Assembly: GCF_014905175.1 (NCBI RefSeq)
Contig: NC_057791.1
Span: 4,898,001-4,962,000 of the forward strand
Source of the DNA: Aphidius gifuensis
Taxonomy: Eukaryota > Arthropoda > Insecta > Hymenoptera > Braconidae
Length of the DNA: 64,000 nt
Direction of reading: 5' to 3'
The position numbers and the translations under genes are program-made. This document shows positions 11,180-23,499 of the stretch, one piece after another. Each line of letters starts with the position of its first letter. Within the stretch, counting starts at the first letter, position 1. Under the pieces are notes generated by a model, which worked only from the letters and a program-made list of their open reading frames with translations, ran no database searches and was not told where the DNA came from.

Positions 11180-11252
11180 CTGAGACAATTTGTGATTGGA
11201 AATGTACTGGTATATATCCAGACTTGTTCAACTTTAAAATATTCAATGCTAT
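11180..11252 (-). other. Exon-like segment, 73 nt
   Basis: Acceptor TTCCAG and donor GTCTCAG/GTAAAT. Aligned with 10425-10497 it gives the same frame, IALNILKLNKSGYIPVHFQS, so two non-identical copies in the left arm keep both length and frame. Confidence 0.5.
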
Positions 11253-12539
11253 CTGGAATTTGTATAACAAAAATATTTTAGCAGCAATTTAAATAAATAA
11301 ATAATTTATTTAAAATAAAAAAAAGATTTAAAATACCTCTCCGGGTTCAATAAAAAAGCAAGACTTTTTTCACTCGTAAATACATTAAATTCTTAGTCAT
11401 TTTTTTGTTGGAATATTAATTCTTATTTAATGTTTATAGATTGGCAAATGTTGAACAATGACAACAATAAATGGTACACAGTAGAGAGAGCATGAGAGCC
11501 AATAATACCAGCACCATGTGATGTTATTACTTGCTTCAGTAAAAGATTGATAAATCATATCACACAATTTCATTTCAACTTGACATGTTTTAGATTCAAT
11601 TGCACTTGCAAAATGTTGATAATCTCATGGCTCATTTCGCCGCTGGTCCAAGTGTAGCAGTTTTTGATAATTGTTGAGTAGTTTATAAACAATTTGATTA
11701 ATTTTAGGCACTTGGTAACTCAAACTAAAACCAGCGACGTTCACCTTATGACACTTTTAATACCATAATCATTTGCTTGGTATCATTCATGTTGTATTTA
11801 AGCATTCAAGGAGTCCTGAGTGTTGTGAATAGAGCAATTATTCTCTTGTCATATTCTTTCTCTTTCATTATGTTAATCTGGTATTACGTGTATATTGACC
11901 AGGATAAATTTGATGCAACTGTAACAATAAAATATTAAATTATTATTGAGTAAATACTTCTATTTGTAAAAGAATGAAATATAATAACTTATACTGTACT
12001 CAAAAATGATCTTGGCACCAATGACAAACCACTTTAGCCATTTTTTCAGTCCCATTTTTAAGAATGTTGTTGGATTAATTACATAAGTACATCAGATATT
12101 TTAGCCACTCTCGTTATATATCTGTAAACAATAAAAATATTAATGAAAAATTATGTTACAAGTATTTGTCAAATTGGAGTAGTTATTAGCAACAAAAAAA
12201 GAGGAAGTGAAAGTGACATTATTAAATTAATGGTAAATAAATAAATAAATGATGATTTAACAAATAAATAAATAGTAAATGTATAAAAAATAAATGAATA
12301 AGCAATAATTTACCAAAACAACAGTAAAAAAATTGAGTTTCAAAGTAAATAAATGGACTCTTAACACTGACAATAATAACTGACTAAGCCCTCGAACAAT
12401 GGGAAATAATTGTTGGCATATTTTACATTTTTATGATCGTTGTTAATAAAAAAACTCATTGTTATACAACAAGGATGCTACAAAAATGCTATAAATAATT
12501 AATATTTATCGATCAATTGATAATTTCTGTCTTTATAAA

Positions 12540-12990
12540 AAATGACAACCTAATCTCGAATTGATATATTTTTTTGTCACTATTGTCACTATTGATAATA
12601 AAAATTACGTAGTTATGTTTGTTTATGCACTAAATATTTTATAACAATGAAAAAACCTGATATTTACGTTTTATTTTGTCTATTATTCAATTTAATATTT
12701 GCCTTTGTCAGCTCCAAGAGCTTTGACATGTCCATTAATTTTTGACAAAATTTACAAAAGTCAGCAATATATTATATATCATTTTGTGTTCATAATAATT
12801 TAATTAATCGATTTAATAACAATTTATAATTGTTTAACAATTATTATAGCAAAAATAAGTGTAAAAAATCACGACTTTATTTTCAATTTAACAAAGTCGC
12901 GGCCATTTTGGATTTAAGAAAAATTCATAGCGTCATCTAGTTAAAAATTACTGACTATATTTGTCGATAAGTGAAATTTTTAATTATCAA
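12540..12990. repeat. Dispersed repeat, copy 1 (YY1-like GGCCAT core)
   Basis: Direct repeat of 19980-20430, with partial similarity at 27990-28180. Shared landmarks are the CGCGGCCAT core followed by a TCTTG- or TTTGG-type sequence, then GCGTCATCTAG and TTTGTCGATAAGT. The GCGGCCAT core resembles a YY1/Pho site, which often marks promoters. No gene is attached. Confidence 0.5.
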
Positions 12991-13237
12991 TAAGTAGAAT
13001 TGATTCTGAAATTTAAATTTGAAATAAATCGCGATGTAATATTAAATTAGCTACAAGCTTTTTCGTGTGTATACATGAACAAAGCAATTTTTTCGATTCT
13101 AAATTTAACAGTTATTTCTTGAATAGCATCCTAAAAGGAATGAAATTATTTTGAATAATTAAATTACGATGATAATATTGTGATGTAATTAATCAAATTA
13201 AATATACGTACAACTCTAATAAATATGAGTCATCGTG

Positions 13238-13300
13238 TTCTTCCGTAGACGTATTTCCGTACACGTATTTTCCCGTACACGTATTTCCGTACATGCGCCG
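13238..13300. repeat. Short tandem repeats of CGTATTTCCGTACA type
   Basis: Three to four imperfect units of about 17-18 bp (GTATTTCCGTACACGT). They explain the open frames crossing the region on both strands, which are not called as genes. Confidence 0.6.
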
Positions 13301-14560
13301 GAAATCTGTAGTCACATGACTCATAGACGACAGCGACGCCTTTTTTTTCCATTTTCAGAAAGTTCAGTCCGGAAAATTTTTCGGTCAGTTCGTGTTCAGT
13401 TCTCGCGGTGTGAACACGCACGGTTTGGTACTCTACAATAAAATCGAAGTGTGGTTAAAGTATTTGCACGTGCAGCCTCGTGGTTTTTTATCTAAAATTT
13501 GTAAGTTCTTTAAAATAATTTTAAGTTTGGTTAAAGGGTTTTTATTATAAAAAAAATTGTATTTTAAAATAAGTTATTTATTTAATAAGTTAAAATTATT
13601 TTAAACATTTACGGTTACAATTAATTGAAATTATCGCGTGGGAATTACTTTGAGGTTTTTAATTAGAGTCTTTAAATGAAATGTGCATAATTTCTTTCTC
13701 TTGATTCATGGTTTTTCGTTAAAAATTTTCAAGTTTAGTTAAAATTATTTAAAACTGTATATTGCACGTGTTTAATTATTTTTTCGGTAAGGTAAAATCA
13801 TTTCAAAAAGTTTGGGTTAGAATTATTTAGAATTATTACGCGGAGATTACGTCGTGGTTTTTATTTGAAAAAAAAATTCGCAAGTGTCTTTAAATGTAAA
13901 TTAAACGCATATTTATTTCATCATTAGATCGTGGCTAACCAAGAAGTATATATAAAATTGTTTCGAATTGTTCAAGAATAAATTTTTTTCGCTTTTAAAT
14001 TTTATAAAATAAAGTACTCTATTTATATTGGTAATTTGTCAAATTAATTTAGAAAAAATATCAATTAGTTGAAATCATTTGTCTGGGAAAATATCTCTTG
14101 AAATTTGTTCGAGCACGTTTTTTTCATTCCGGTTATCATGCTGCGCGCGATTTTACAAATTTTGCTTGCCTCGCGACGAATGACTCACCTGAAGACAGAG
14201 ATAGTCCTGGTGAGTCATAGAAAAAAAGCGACCTCTGGGCTCCGCATAAACTAGACAATCCTAGAAAAATTTAGTCAGTCGTTGGTTTTTGCGGAGTGAA
14301 CACGTTCAGAATTTTCCGTTGTTTAAAATAATTTTAAAAGTGGGGTTAAGAATATTCGAAATTATTGCACGTGCATTAGAAATTTTTTTTTTTTTTTTCG
14401 ATTAGTTAAAATAATAATTTTTAAAGTTTTTGGTTAAAAGTATTTAAAGCTGCTGCACGTGCAGCCTCGTGGTTTTTTAAAATAATTTACAAGTTTGGTT
14501 TAAAGTATTAAAAAGTATATAGTAAACGTGTAGCCTCGCAGTGTTTTATTATAGAAAAAG
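13300..14560 (+). promoter_or_regulatory. Two related promoter/leader-like modules with CACGTG repeats
   Basis: Two direct copies begin near 13310 and 14210 with ACTCATAGA followed by a GCGAC-containing string. Each then has a CAGT initiator-like start, a GCGG-GTGAACACG segment, and several degenerate units of about 80-90 bp containing GCACGTGCAGCCTCGTGG (13470, 14450). The CACGTG core is an E-box. No TATA box is seen. The direction is inferred only from the order of parts, and no transcript boundary is shown. Confidence 0.35.
14180..14218. repeat. Hairpin, 10-bp perfect arms
   Basis: ATGACTCACC at 14180-14189 pairs with GGTGAGTCAT at 14209-14218 around a 19-nt loop. The right arm is also a perfect splice-donor string (GGTGAGTC), as found at the end of the GC-rich leaders at 28.3 and 29.7 kb. 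Confidence 0.55.
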
Positions 14561-14647
14561 CGCAAGTGAGTTTAAATGTGAAAAATATATTTTATAAAAA
14601 AGTGAAAGTGTTAATTAGTGATAGTGATAGTGAAATAATAAATTATT

Positions 14648-14700
14648 ATTTTCTTTTTACACTTTTTTCGCGATGAGTATTCAAAGTGTAAAAAGAAAAT
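14648..14700. repeat. Hairpin, 18-bp perfect arms
   Basis: ATTTTCTTTTTACACTTT at 14648-14665 pairs with AAAGTGTAAAAAGAAAAT at 14683-14700 around a 17-nt loop with TCGCGA. It follows a GTGATAGTGATAGTGAAA run that recurs in the 21.5-22.8 kb array. Confidence 0.6.
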
Positions 14701-15079
14701 GATAATTTATAATAAAAGTTCTGGATGTATGTGAGTGTAAAAAGTACCTGTTGTTTCTGCTGGAAATCATCTACATGGCTTTGCTGAGAGGACTTGACCA
14801 GACTTAATTGGGTTATTGGAGCATATATACCTCGAGAACTGCTAGCTGCCATAAGGTAAGTTCCTCTAGATCACCACTGACTAGTTGTAATTATTAACCC
14901 ATCCCGGAAAAGTGCTTTAATATCCTTGAAGTTATACAAAAAATTGTTGCTGTATTTTTTGAAGCTTCTTGTCGTTCCAAACTATTATTATTTTATTTGT
15001 TACTTAGATTCATTTTGACTGTTTTTTACAATAATTATATTCATTCATTTTTCATGCCAATTTAAATGGTTGTAGTGTG

Positions 15080-15142
15080 AAAGTCAAACTGGATCAACCC
15101 TGTCTTTCTCAAACAGAGTAGACGGGGGTGATTAGGATGTAT
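15080..15142 (+). mobile_element. Fragment of the MITE-like element
   Basis: Shares CTCAAACAGAGTAGACGGGG and TAGGATGT with both terminal copies, so it is a third, truncated copy in the middle of the block. Confidence 0.55.
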
Positions 15143-15239
15143 TATTATCTATCGTGACAATTTATAATAAATAAATTATCACCCTTTTCAATTTGCCATG
15201 TATGTTAGTATATAAGGTTTTTTTTTTCGTTGATATCAA

Positions 15240-18200
15240 ATGCACTTTTCCATAAATAATATTAAGATTTTTTTAATATCTGATATTGAATCACTCAATG
15301 AATTACCAGATATTAATAGATCATCAGTTGAATAATTTTTAAATCTTTATCATTCATATACTGTTTCACAATTTTTAAATGGACAATTAAAAATTGATTG
15401 TGTACGTGTTTTTAAATCATCATTTTCATGTGTGAAGCATCTGTATTTTACCAGCACGTTTTTTAAAATCATTTTCTGATCTACTTAGTGATATTTCTCT
15501 TGTCTCAGCTCCAACAATTGAATTTTTATTACTATAGCTGGGCATTTTCTTGATTCTTTTGTACTACGGAAATTATAACTTGATGCTGCTGCTTGTTTAT
15601 TATCTGTTGAACTTCTTGCATTAATATAATTATCAACACAATTTTTCGAAATCATTTTTGATCTATTTTGTGATTTTTCTTTTTTCTCAACTCCAACAAT
15701 TAAATTTTTATTATTATTGCTTGACTTAATGACTTTTAAAACAATCGCTTGTTGATGTTAAATAATTACTGTTTCTAATTTTGCGAGAATTTTATTCTTG
15801 AACCTTTTGTACGGAGTAGTTTATTATTTAATGTTGCTGATGATCTTTCATAGCTGCCAATTGAAAATTTATCAATTCTTAAATTTGAAATTGGTATATC
15901 AGACTTTAAATCATTAATTTCTTCTGATAATAATTTTTTATCTTGTTTATTTTTAATATAATTACCAACACGTTTCTCTAAATCATTTTTCGATTTACTT
16001 TGTAATTTTTCTCGTTTCTCAACTTCAACAATTGAATATTTATTATAGCTTTGAATAATTACTGTCTCTCCTTCTTTAAGCATTTGTCCTGGATCTTTTT
16101 GGAAGTTTATTACTTGATGTTATTGCTGATGACTTTTCTTTATTGTCGTTAAAAAATTAGGCTTTAGATATATATTAGGCTTTGAAACACTAATTTTTGA
16201 TGATACTAATTTATAAACTGTTCAAGTTCTGGCATTAATATAATTACCAACACAATTTTTAAAAATCATTTTTGATTTATTTTTTTTTAATTTAATTTTT
16301 CTCTTGTCTCAACTCGAAAAATTGAATATTTACTATTATTGCTTGGCATAATAACTTTCGAATTGATTGCTTGTTGATGTTGAATAATAACTGCCTTTTT
16401 TTAATTACTTAATGATGACGATACACTATTTTTTTTTTTTTCTAAAACTTGATGATGTTGCTAAAATACTGTCATTAAATATAGACATTGATAATAGTTA
16501 TTTTAAAATGATTTCGTTCCTCAAGAGTATTTGATAAATGATTGAAATGAAATTTTACTTATACATTTTTCTAACTGTCTCAACTTCAACAATTGAATTT
16601 TTATTATTTTTGCTTGATATAATAATTTTTGAATCACTTGCTTGTTGATGTTGAATAATGATTAGAATTTTTGTAATCTTGCTCTATTGAAATTGATTAT
16701 ATCTTGTTATACCTAATGCTATCAATTACATTACTTGATTTTTATGATTATTCTGATCACATCAATACTTATTTGTTTAGTACATCCTTCCTGACCCCAA
16801 GTAAAAATACGTGAATTATTATCATCATGATTATTATTTTCATATTTTTTTTCTTGTATCAACTCTAACAATTTAATTCTTATTATTGCATGACATAATT
16901 ACTTTTAAATCAATTGCTTGTGGATGTTGAATTGTTGGTTTACACGTTGTTTTGCATCAATTTTACTGAGACATTTTTCCAAATCATTTTCTGATTTACT
17001 TTGTGATTTTTTACTTTGTCTTAACTCTAACAATTGAATTTTTATTATTATTGATGTTGAATAATTACTGTCTCTAATTTTTCTTGATTCTTTTGTACTA
17101 CGAAAATTATTACTTGATGTTGCTGATGATTTTCTATTATTATCAATTGAAGTGTTAGCAATTATTAAATTTAAACTTTATATATTAGCCTTTGAACCAT
17201 TGATTTTCGATGATACTAATTTTGAATCTTGTTATTATCTATTGAAGTTCTTGCATTAGAATAATGATTATTATTTTTCTTTGATATTTGTATGATGATT
17301 AGATCGCTTGATATGATGAATATTTCGTCTCAAGAAGATCAACTCTGGCAATTCAGCAAACCGTCTTGATATTTCATATTTTTTGTTCTATCAATTTTCG
17401 AGGCAAATAATCGATAGCAAGCTTTTCTATATTCTTCAACTCCAACAATTGAATTTTTATTATTGCTTATAGTGTAATAATTCTGAATCAATTGCTTGTT
17501 GATGTTGAACAAGTACTGTCTATAATTTTTTAAGCAATTTTTCTTGAATTTTTCGTACTAGAAAGTTTATTAGTTGACGTTGTTTTAAAATTTAATTATT
17601 TTCGTATAAAAATCTATAAAATATTGAATTTAAACCTAATATTAGGCCTTACATTATTAATTTTTTATCTTGTTAATCATCTGTTATTTGTTAATCATGT
17701 GAAGCATTTGTATTATGTTCCACAAGATAATTTAATAAATGATTTAAAAAAATTTTACCAACAAGTTGTTTTAAATCATTTGCTTATTTACTTTGCGATT
17801 TTTTTCCTGTCTCAACTCCAACAATTGAATTATTATTATTATTACTTGGCTAATAATTTTTAAATCGATTGCTTGTTGATGTTGATTCTCATTTGCTTAT
17901 TTACTCCTCCTCCTGTCTTGACTCCAACAATTGAATTATTATTATTGTTTAGCATAATAATTTTTAAATCAATTGTTTGTTGATGTTGAATAATTACTGT
18001 CTCTAATTTTTCAAACGTTTATCTTGAATTTAAAAATTGATTGTTTACGTATTATTAAATCATCATTCTCATATCAAGTATTTTGTTCTTAAAGAATATT
18101 TCGATTCACAAAAATTTTGCTAACACGTTTTTCTGATCTACTCTGTGATTTTTTTCTCGTCTCAACTCCAACAATTGAACTGTTATTATTGCTTGGCATA

Positions 18201-19120
18201 ATAATTTCTAAATCAATTGCTTGTTGATGTTGAATAATTACAGTCTCTAATTTCTTAAGCATTTGTCAACTCCAACAATTTATTTCATCATTATTGCTTA
18301 GTTTAATATTTTTCCATCGATTGCCTGTTGATGTTGAATAATTACTGTCTTTAATTTTTTATCTTTCGTCAACTCCAACAATTGAACTGTTATTATTGCT
18401 TGGCATAATAATTTCTAAATCAATTGCTTGTTGATGTTGAATACTTACTGTCTCTAATTTTCAGATATTCACTTATTATCCGTTCAATAATTTTTAAAAC
18501 TCGTTTATGCATATACTGACTCGTACAATTTAAATATGGACAATTAAAAATCAATTGTTTGCATGTTTTTGAATTATCATTTCCATTATTTTTAAATATT
18601 GTCGTTAATTTTTTAGTATTTTTCCTGAATCTTCTGTATTACGAAGTTAATTACTTAATATTGCTGATGGTTTTTCATTATTGTTATTTGAAAATATATT
18701 AATTATCGAATTTAAACTTGGTACATTAGGCTTTAAATTATCAATTTTTGGTGATATTAATTTTTTATATAACTACCAATACGTTTTTCTAGTTGACTTT
18801 TTAATTTTCCGCTTGTCTCAACTCCAACAATTAAATTGTTATTATTATTGCTTGACATAATAATTTTTTAATCAATTGCTTGTTGATGTTGAATAATTAC
18901 TGTCTTTAATTTTTCAAGTATTTTCTTAAATCTTTTGAACTACGACGGTTATAACTTGATGTTGTTGATGATATTTCGTAATTGTCGTTTGAAAATTTAT
19001 TGATTATTGAATTTAAACTTGATATATTATCCTTTTAATCAATTTTTGGTGATATTAATTTTCTATCTTTTTTATCATTTGTTAAAGTGCTGGTATGAAT
19101 CTAATGAGTCATTATTTTAT
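15240..19120 (-). pseudogene. Decayed array of protein-coding repeats of about 300 bp
   Basis: Read on the minus strand, the region repeats a protein unit built from ETVIIQHQQAID, then a PSNNNSIVGVETR-type string, then QSRSENDLEKRVGNYI, and a serine- and lysine-rich part ending KFRSTKDSR. More than ten copies are recognisable by the plus-strand signature CAATTGCTTGTTGATGTTGA (for example near 16370, 16625, 17490, 17970, 18225, 18420, 18880). Stops and frameshifts break nearly all copies. The longest surviving stretch is 15775-16083 (102 codons, starting MLKEGETVIIQSYNKYSIVE). Nothing here identifies the ancestral protein. It was probably a lysine-, serine- and asparagine-rich repetitive protein. 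Confidence 0.55.
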
Positions 19121-20742
19121 TAGTAATGAGTAATGACCATTATTTTTTGATTTTGTGAGATTCATGATTATTATTTTGATGATTCAATGGAAATGAAGCA
19201 AATGCAAACAATCAAGCACAAATCAATACTCTTTTATTTTAATGATTTTTATGAGCAAATCCAATTTTATATTCCTTTTATCTTTAACTGATGATGCACT
19301 AAGTGATCTTCTTATTTTTTTTTTTATCATCATTATTTTTATTATTATAATTATCTTTACTATCATAGATAATTTACGCCCCAATTTCTAGTTCTAGTAC
19401 CATGATTGATTGGTTTATTCGTCATTTTAATAATTTTTTATTCACTTTCCTTTCTTGTTTATTTATTCAATTGTCACCAGTTGACTTCATGATTAACATC
19501 CTGGTACATCTAGAATGATAAATAAATAAGATCAATTTGAAAGAAATTACATTAAATTTGCTGATTATTTTAATAACAGTATGAAATGAAGATTAAAAAT
19601 AAACAAGCTAAAATCTGAAATACACCTGTTGCTTTGTTTGTTTGAAGTTAGATCATTCAACAGATAATATATTCACGAAATGTGTGAGTCAAACTCACTT
19701 CAACTAAGCTATTTTTTATTTTCAATCAAATTCATTTACACTTAAAACTATAAACTTGACTTAAAAATTCAATTCAATAGCTAATTTTGTATTAAAAGAA
19801 AAGTGAAATTTAATGATAATTCATGAGGTGTTAAGATTTATGTGAATTTAATATTTTATAAATTTAATTGAAATTTTTCATTTTCTTTGAATCAAATGTC
19901 AAATAAAATACGTATAAATATTTACAGAATATAATCATTTATATTTGATAAATTTGTTTGTCAAATCTAACAACCTATAACCTCGAATGATCAACTTCTT
20001 TTTTTTATTTTTTTTTGTTGACTTAATTACTGATAAAATTTATCTAATTACGTTTATTCATGTATTGATAAATTAATTACAATGAAATAACATAATATTT
20101 ACTTTGTCTATTTTTCAACCAATTGACATTTATCTTTGACAGCTTTAGCAGCATTGATAATGTTTATTATTTTTTCACAAAACTTGCAAAAACCAATATT
20201 AATTAATCACACAATGTATTTACAACAATTTAATTGATTAATTTAACAACAATTGACAGTTGTTCAACAATTATTGTTGCTAAAATCTGTCTATATAAAT
20301 TCACGCCACAAATGTTTTCTCTAATGTCTATCAAATGGCGCGGCCATCTTGAAAATTTTCAACCGCGTCATCTAGCTAAAAATTCACAGACTATTATTTG
20401 TCGATAAGTAGAGCTATTTTTTTTTAAATGTGAATTTAAAATGACACTTGATTAGTTGACGTAATATAATTATATTTACAACTTGTATTTGTTAAATTAA
20501 ATATTTCTTCTCGATTGGTAGATCAAAAAAATTATTAAAATATAATTCAATCAGTTTAATTGTTTTTTATTTCTTTTTTAAATTATTTGTTGTAATTACA
20601 TTACGTGTAAAAATGGGATGATAGAACAGACAAGACCTCCAAGTGGTGCATCCCGGGTCATGCTAACAAGTCTGTTAATCACTCGAGTGATATTAGGGGG
20701 TCGGAATAAGTTAAAGCGTTAGTTAGTAATAGCGGTTAGCGA
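19121..20742. other. No gene seen; includes dispersed repeat copy 2
   Basis: A/T-rich sequence containing the second copy of the dispersed repeat (19980-20430, GCGCGGCCATCTTG at about 20339). A more GC-balanced stretch lies at 20610-20740 with TGGTGCATCCCGGGTCATGC. No open frame of note. Confidence 0.5.
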
Positions 20743-20824
20743 ATGAGTACTCATTACGAACAAAGTATATTTAAGTTTAAAAACCAAATAATAATTTATA
20801 ATATTTATTTATTTATTTTATGTT

Positions 20825-21425
20825 TTGCAGGATTTTATGTTTTCAAGGATTTTATGTGTTGCCCTTTTTTATGTGTTGCAGGATTTTATATGTTCCAGGG
20901 TTTTATGTTTTACAGGATTTTATGACTTTCAGGAATTTATTGTTTTCAGAATTTTATTACCTCCAGGACTTTATTCTTCTCAAGATTTTATGACTTTCAG
21001 GACTTTATTCTTCTTATGATTTTATGACTTTCAGGACTTTATTCTTCTTATGATTTTATGACTTTCAAGACTTTATTCTTCTCAGGATTTTATGACCTTC
21101 AAGACTTTATTCTTTTAAAGATTTTATGACTTTCAGGACTTTATTCTTCTCAGGATTTTATGACCTTCAAGACTTTATTCTTCTACGGATTTTATGACTT
21201 TCAGGACTTTATTCTTTTAATAATTTTATGACTTCCAGGACTTTATTCTTCTCAGAATTCTATGACTTTCAGGACTTTATTCTTCTCACGATTTTATGAC
21301 TTACAAGACTTAATTCTTTCAAGAATTTTATGACCTTTAAGACTTCATTCATCTCAGGATTTCATGACTTTCAGGACTCTATTCTTTTCAGCATTTATTG
21401 ACTTTCAGGACTATATTCTTCTCAC
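20825..21425 (+). repeat. Tandem array, unit about 33-34 bp
   Basis: Degenerate units of the form TTTATGACTTTCAGGACTTT followed by ATTCTTCTCAGGA recur about 17 times. Every unit contains a CAG or AAG after a T-rich run, resembling splice acceptors. Short open frames across it are by-products of the period. Confidence 0.75.
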
Positions 21426-21429
21426 TTGG

Positions 21430-22900
21430 TTATTCTTTGGGGTTTAGTTTAAGTTTAATATTTTAATTTCTCTATTATTTTCAGGATTTTTAGGGCTTCA
21501 AGATCTTCAAAGCTTCGGGATTTTCAAGACTTCAAGATTATAACGTGATAGTGAAAGTGATATATTAGTGATAAAACAGTGAAAGTGACAGTGACAGTGA
21601 ATTGCGCCAAAAAATGATATCAATTGAGATTATTGCGAGATTTAGTGTTTTTAGCGTTGCGGATATTAGCGTTAATTTAAGCGGTTTAGTTTAAGTTTAA
21701 TATTTTAATTTCTCTATTATTTTCAGGATTTTCAGAGCTTCAAGAACTTCAAGACTTTAGAATATTCCAGACTCAAGATTTATCAAGATTTCAAGACTTT
21801 AAAGTGATAGTGTGATAAAAACAGCGAAAGTGACAGTGAACTAGGCCTAGAAATAATATTATTTATAATCATCGCGAAATTTAGTGTTTTTAGCGTTGCG
21901 TAATTTATTTTTTTTCGCGTTCCGGAATTTAGCGTTGTTTAACCGGTTTAGTTTAAGATTAATATTTTAATTTCTCTATTATTTTCAGGATTTTCAGGGC
22001 TTCAAGATCTTCAAGGCTTCAGGATATTCAAGATTCAAGATGTTTTTAGCGTTGCGTAATTTAGTTTTTTTTTCGCGTTCGGGAATTTAGCGTCGATTTA
22101 ACCGGTTTAGTTTAAGTTTAATATTTTAATTTCTCTATTATTTTCAGAATTTTCAGGGCTTCAAGATCTTCAAGACTTCAGGATATTCAAGACTCAAGAT
22201 GTATCAAGATTTCAAGACTTTAAAGTGATAGTGAAAGTGATAAAAATAGTGAAAGTGACATAGTGAATTGCGCCTAAAAATTATATTACTTAGAATTATC
22301 GCGAGATTTAGTTTTTTTTTCGCGTTCGGGAATTTAGCGTCGATTTAACCGATTTAGTTTAAGTTTAATATTTTTATTTCTCTATTATTTTCAGGATTTT
22401 CAGGGCTTCAAGATCTTCAAGACTTCAAGATATTCAAGATTCAAGATGTATCAAGATTTCAAGACTTTAAAGTGATAGTGAAAGTGATAAAAATAGTGAA
22501 AGTGACATAGTGAATTGCGCCTAAAAATGATATTAATTAGAATTATCGCGAGATTTAATTTTTTTTTTGCGTTCGGGAATTTAGCGTCGATTTAACCGGT
22601 TTAGTTTAAGTTTAATATTTTAATTTCTCTATTATTTTCAGGATTTTCAGGGCTTCAAGAACTTCAAGACTTCAGAATATTCAAGACTCAAGATGTATCA
22701 AGAATTCAAGATTTTAAAGTGAAAGTGATAGTGACAGTGACATAGTGAATTAGACATAGAAATGATATCAATTATAATTGCGAAACTTAGTGTTAAATTT
22801 TGGGGTTTAGTTTAAGTTTAATATGTTAATGATTCTATTATTTTCAGGATTTTCAGGGCTCCAAGATCTTCATGGCTTCAAAATTTGCAAATTTCAAGAC
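21430..22900 (+). repeat. Tandem array, unit about 240 bp
   Basis: Five to six copies, each with TTTAGTTTAAGTTTAATATT, then TTCTCTATTATTTTCAGGAT, then GGCTTCAAGATCTTCAAG, then GTGAAAGTGA-type runs, then a GCGTTCGGGAATTTAGCG block. Each copy holds a good polypyrimidine tract plus CAG, so if transcribed it offers a series of equivalent acceptors. Confidence 0.75.
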
Positions 22901-23499
22901 ATAATATATTTTAATACTTTTAAAAACTTTAAGGTATTTTGAAACTTTTATACTTTTAAATTTTCAAGACTTTAGGACCCCAATATATTTATAATTTTAT
23001 TATTTTTAGTATTTTCAGGATATCAAGATTTTTTGAGGGTTCATATAGTTATATGCTGATAGAATATTACCTGGATAACTTGCTCGTGTGATTGCTGCTT
23101 TTTTTATTTTCAACTTCAAGATTTTATGTTCAGGTATTTAACATTTTTAAGATTTTAATATTTTCATGCTTTTAATTTTAGGGTTTTATTATTTTTAGGA
23201 TTTAAGATTTTCAAGGCTCCAAGATTTTTAAGATATAAGATACTTCGAGATTTTTCAAGACTTTAAGGTATTTTAAAACTCTTATTTTTTCACGACTATA
23301 AAACTTTAATATTTTTATAATTTTAGTTCTTTCAGGTTATTTAGACTCATTGAGGGTCATATAGCATAGGTGCACTCATTCGGGATTAGAGGACGTCCCT
23401 ATGCTGATAGAAGACTTCGTGTGATTGCTGCTTTTTAAGACTTTAGGATTCTAGTATTTTTAAATATTTAATATTTTTTAAATTTTTATATTATCATAA

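Noticed and set aside
13230..13441. Open frames of 63 and 68 codons on opposite strands
   Set aside because: They are produced by short GTATTTCCGTACACGT-type repeats and promoter-like sequence. There is no homology and no splice context.
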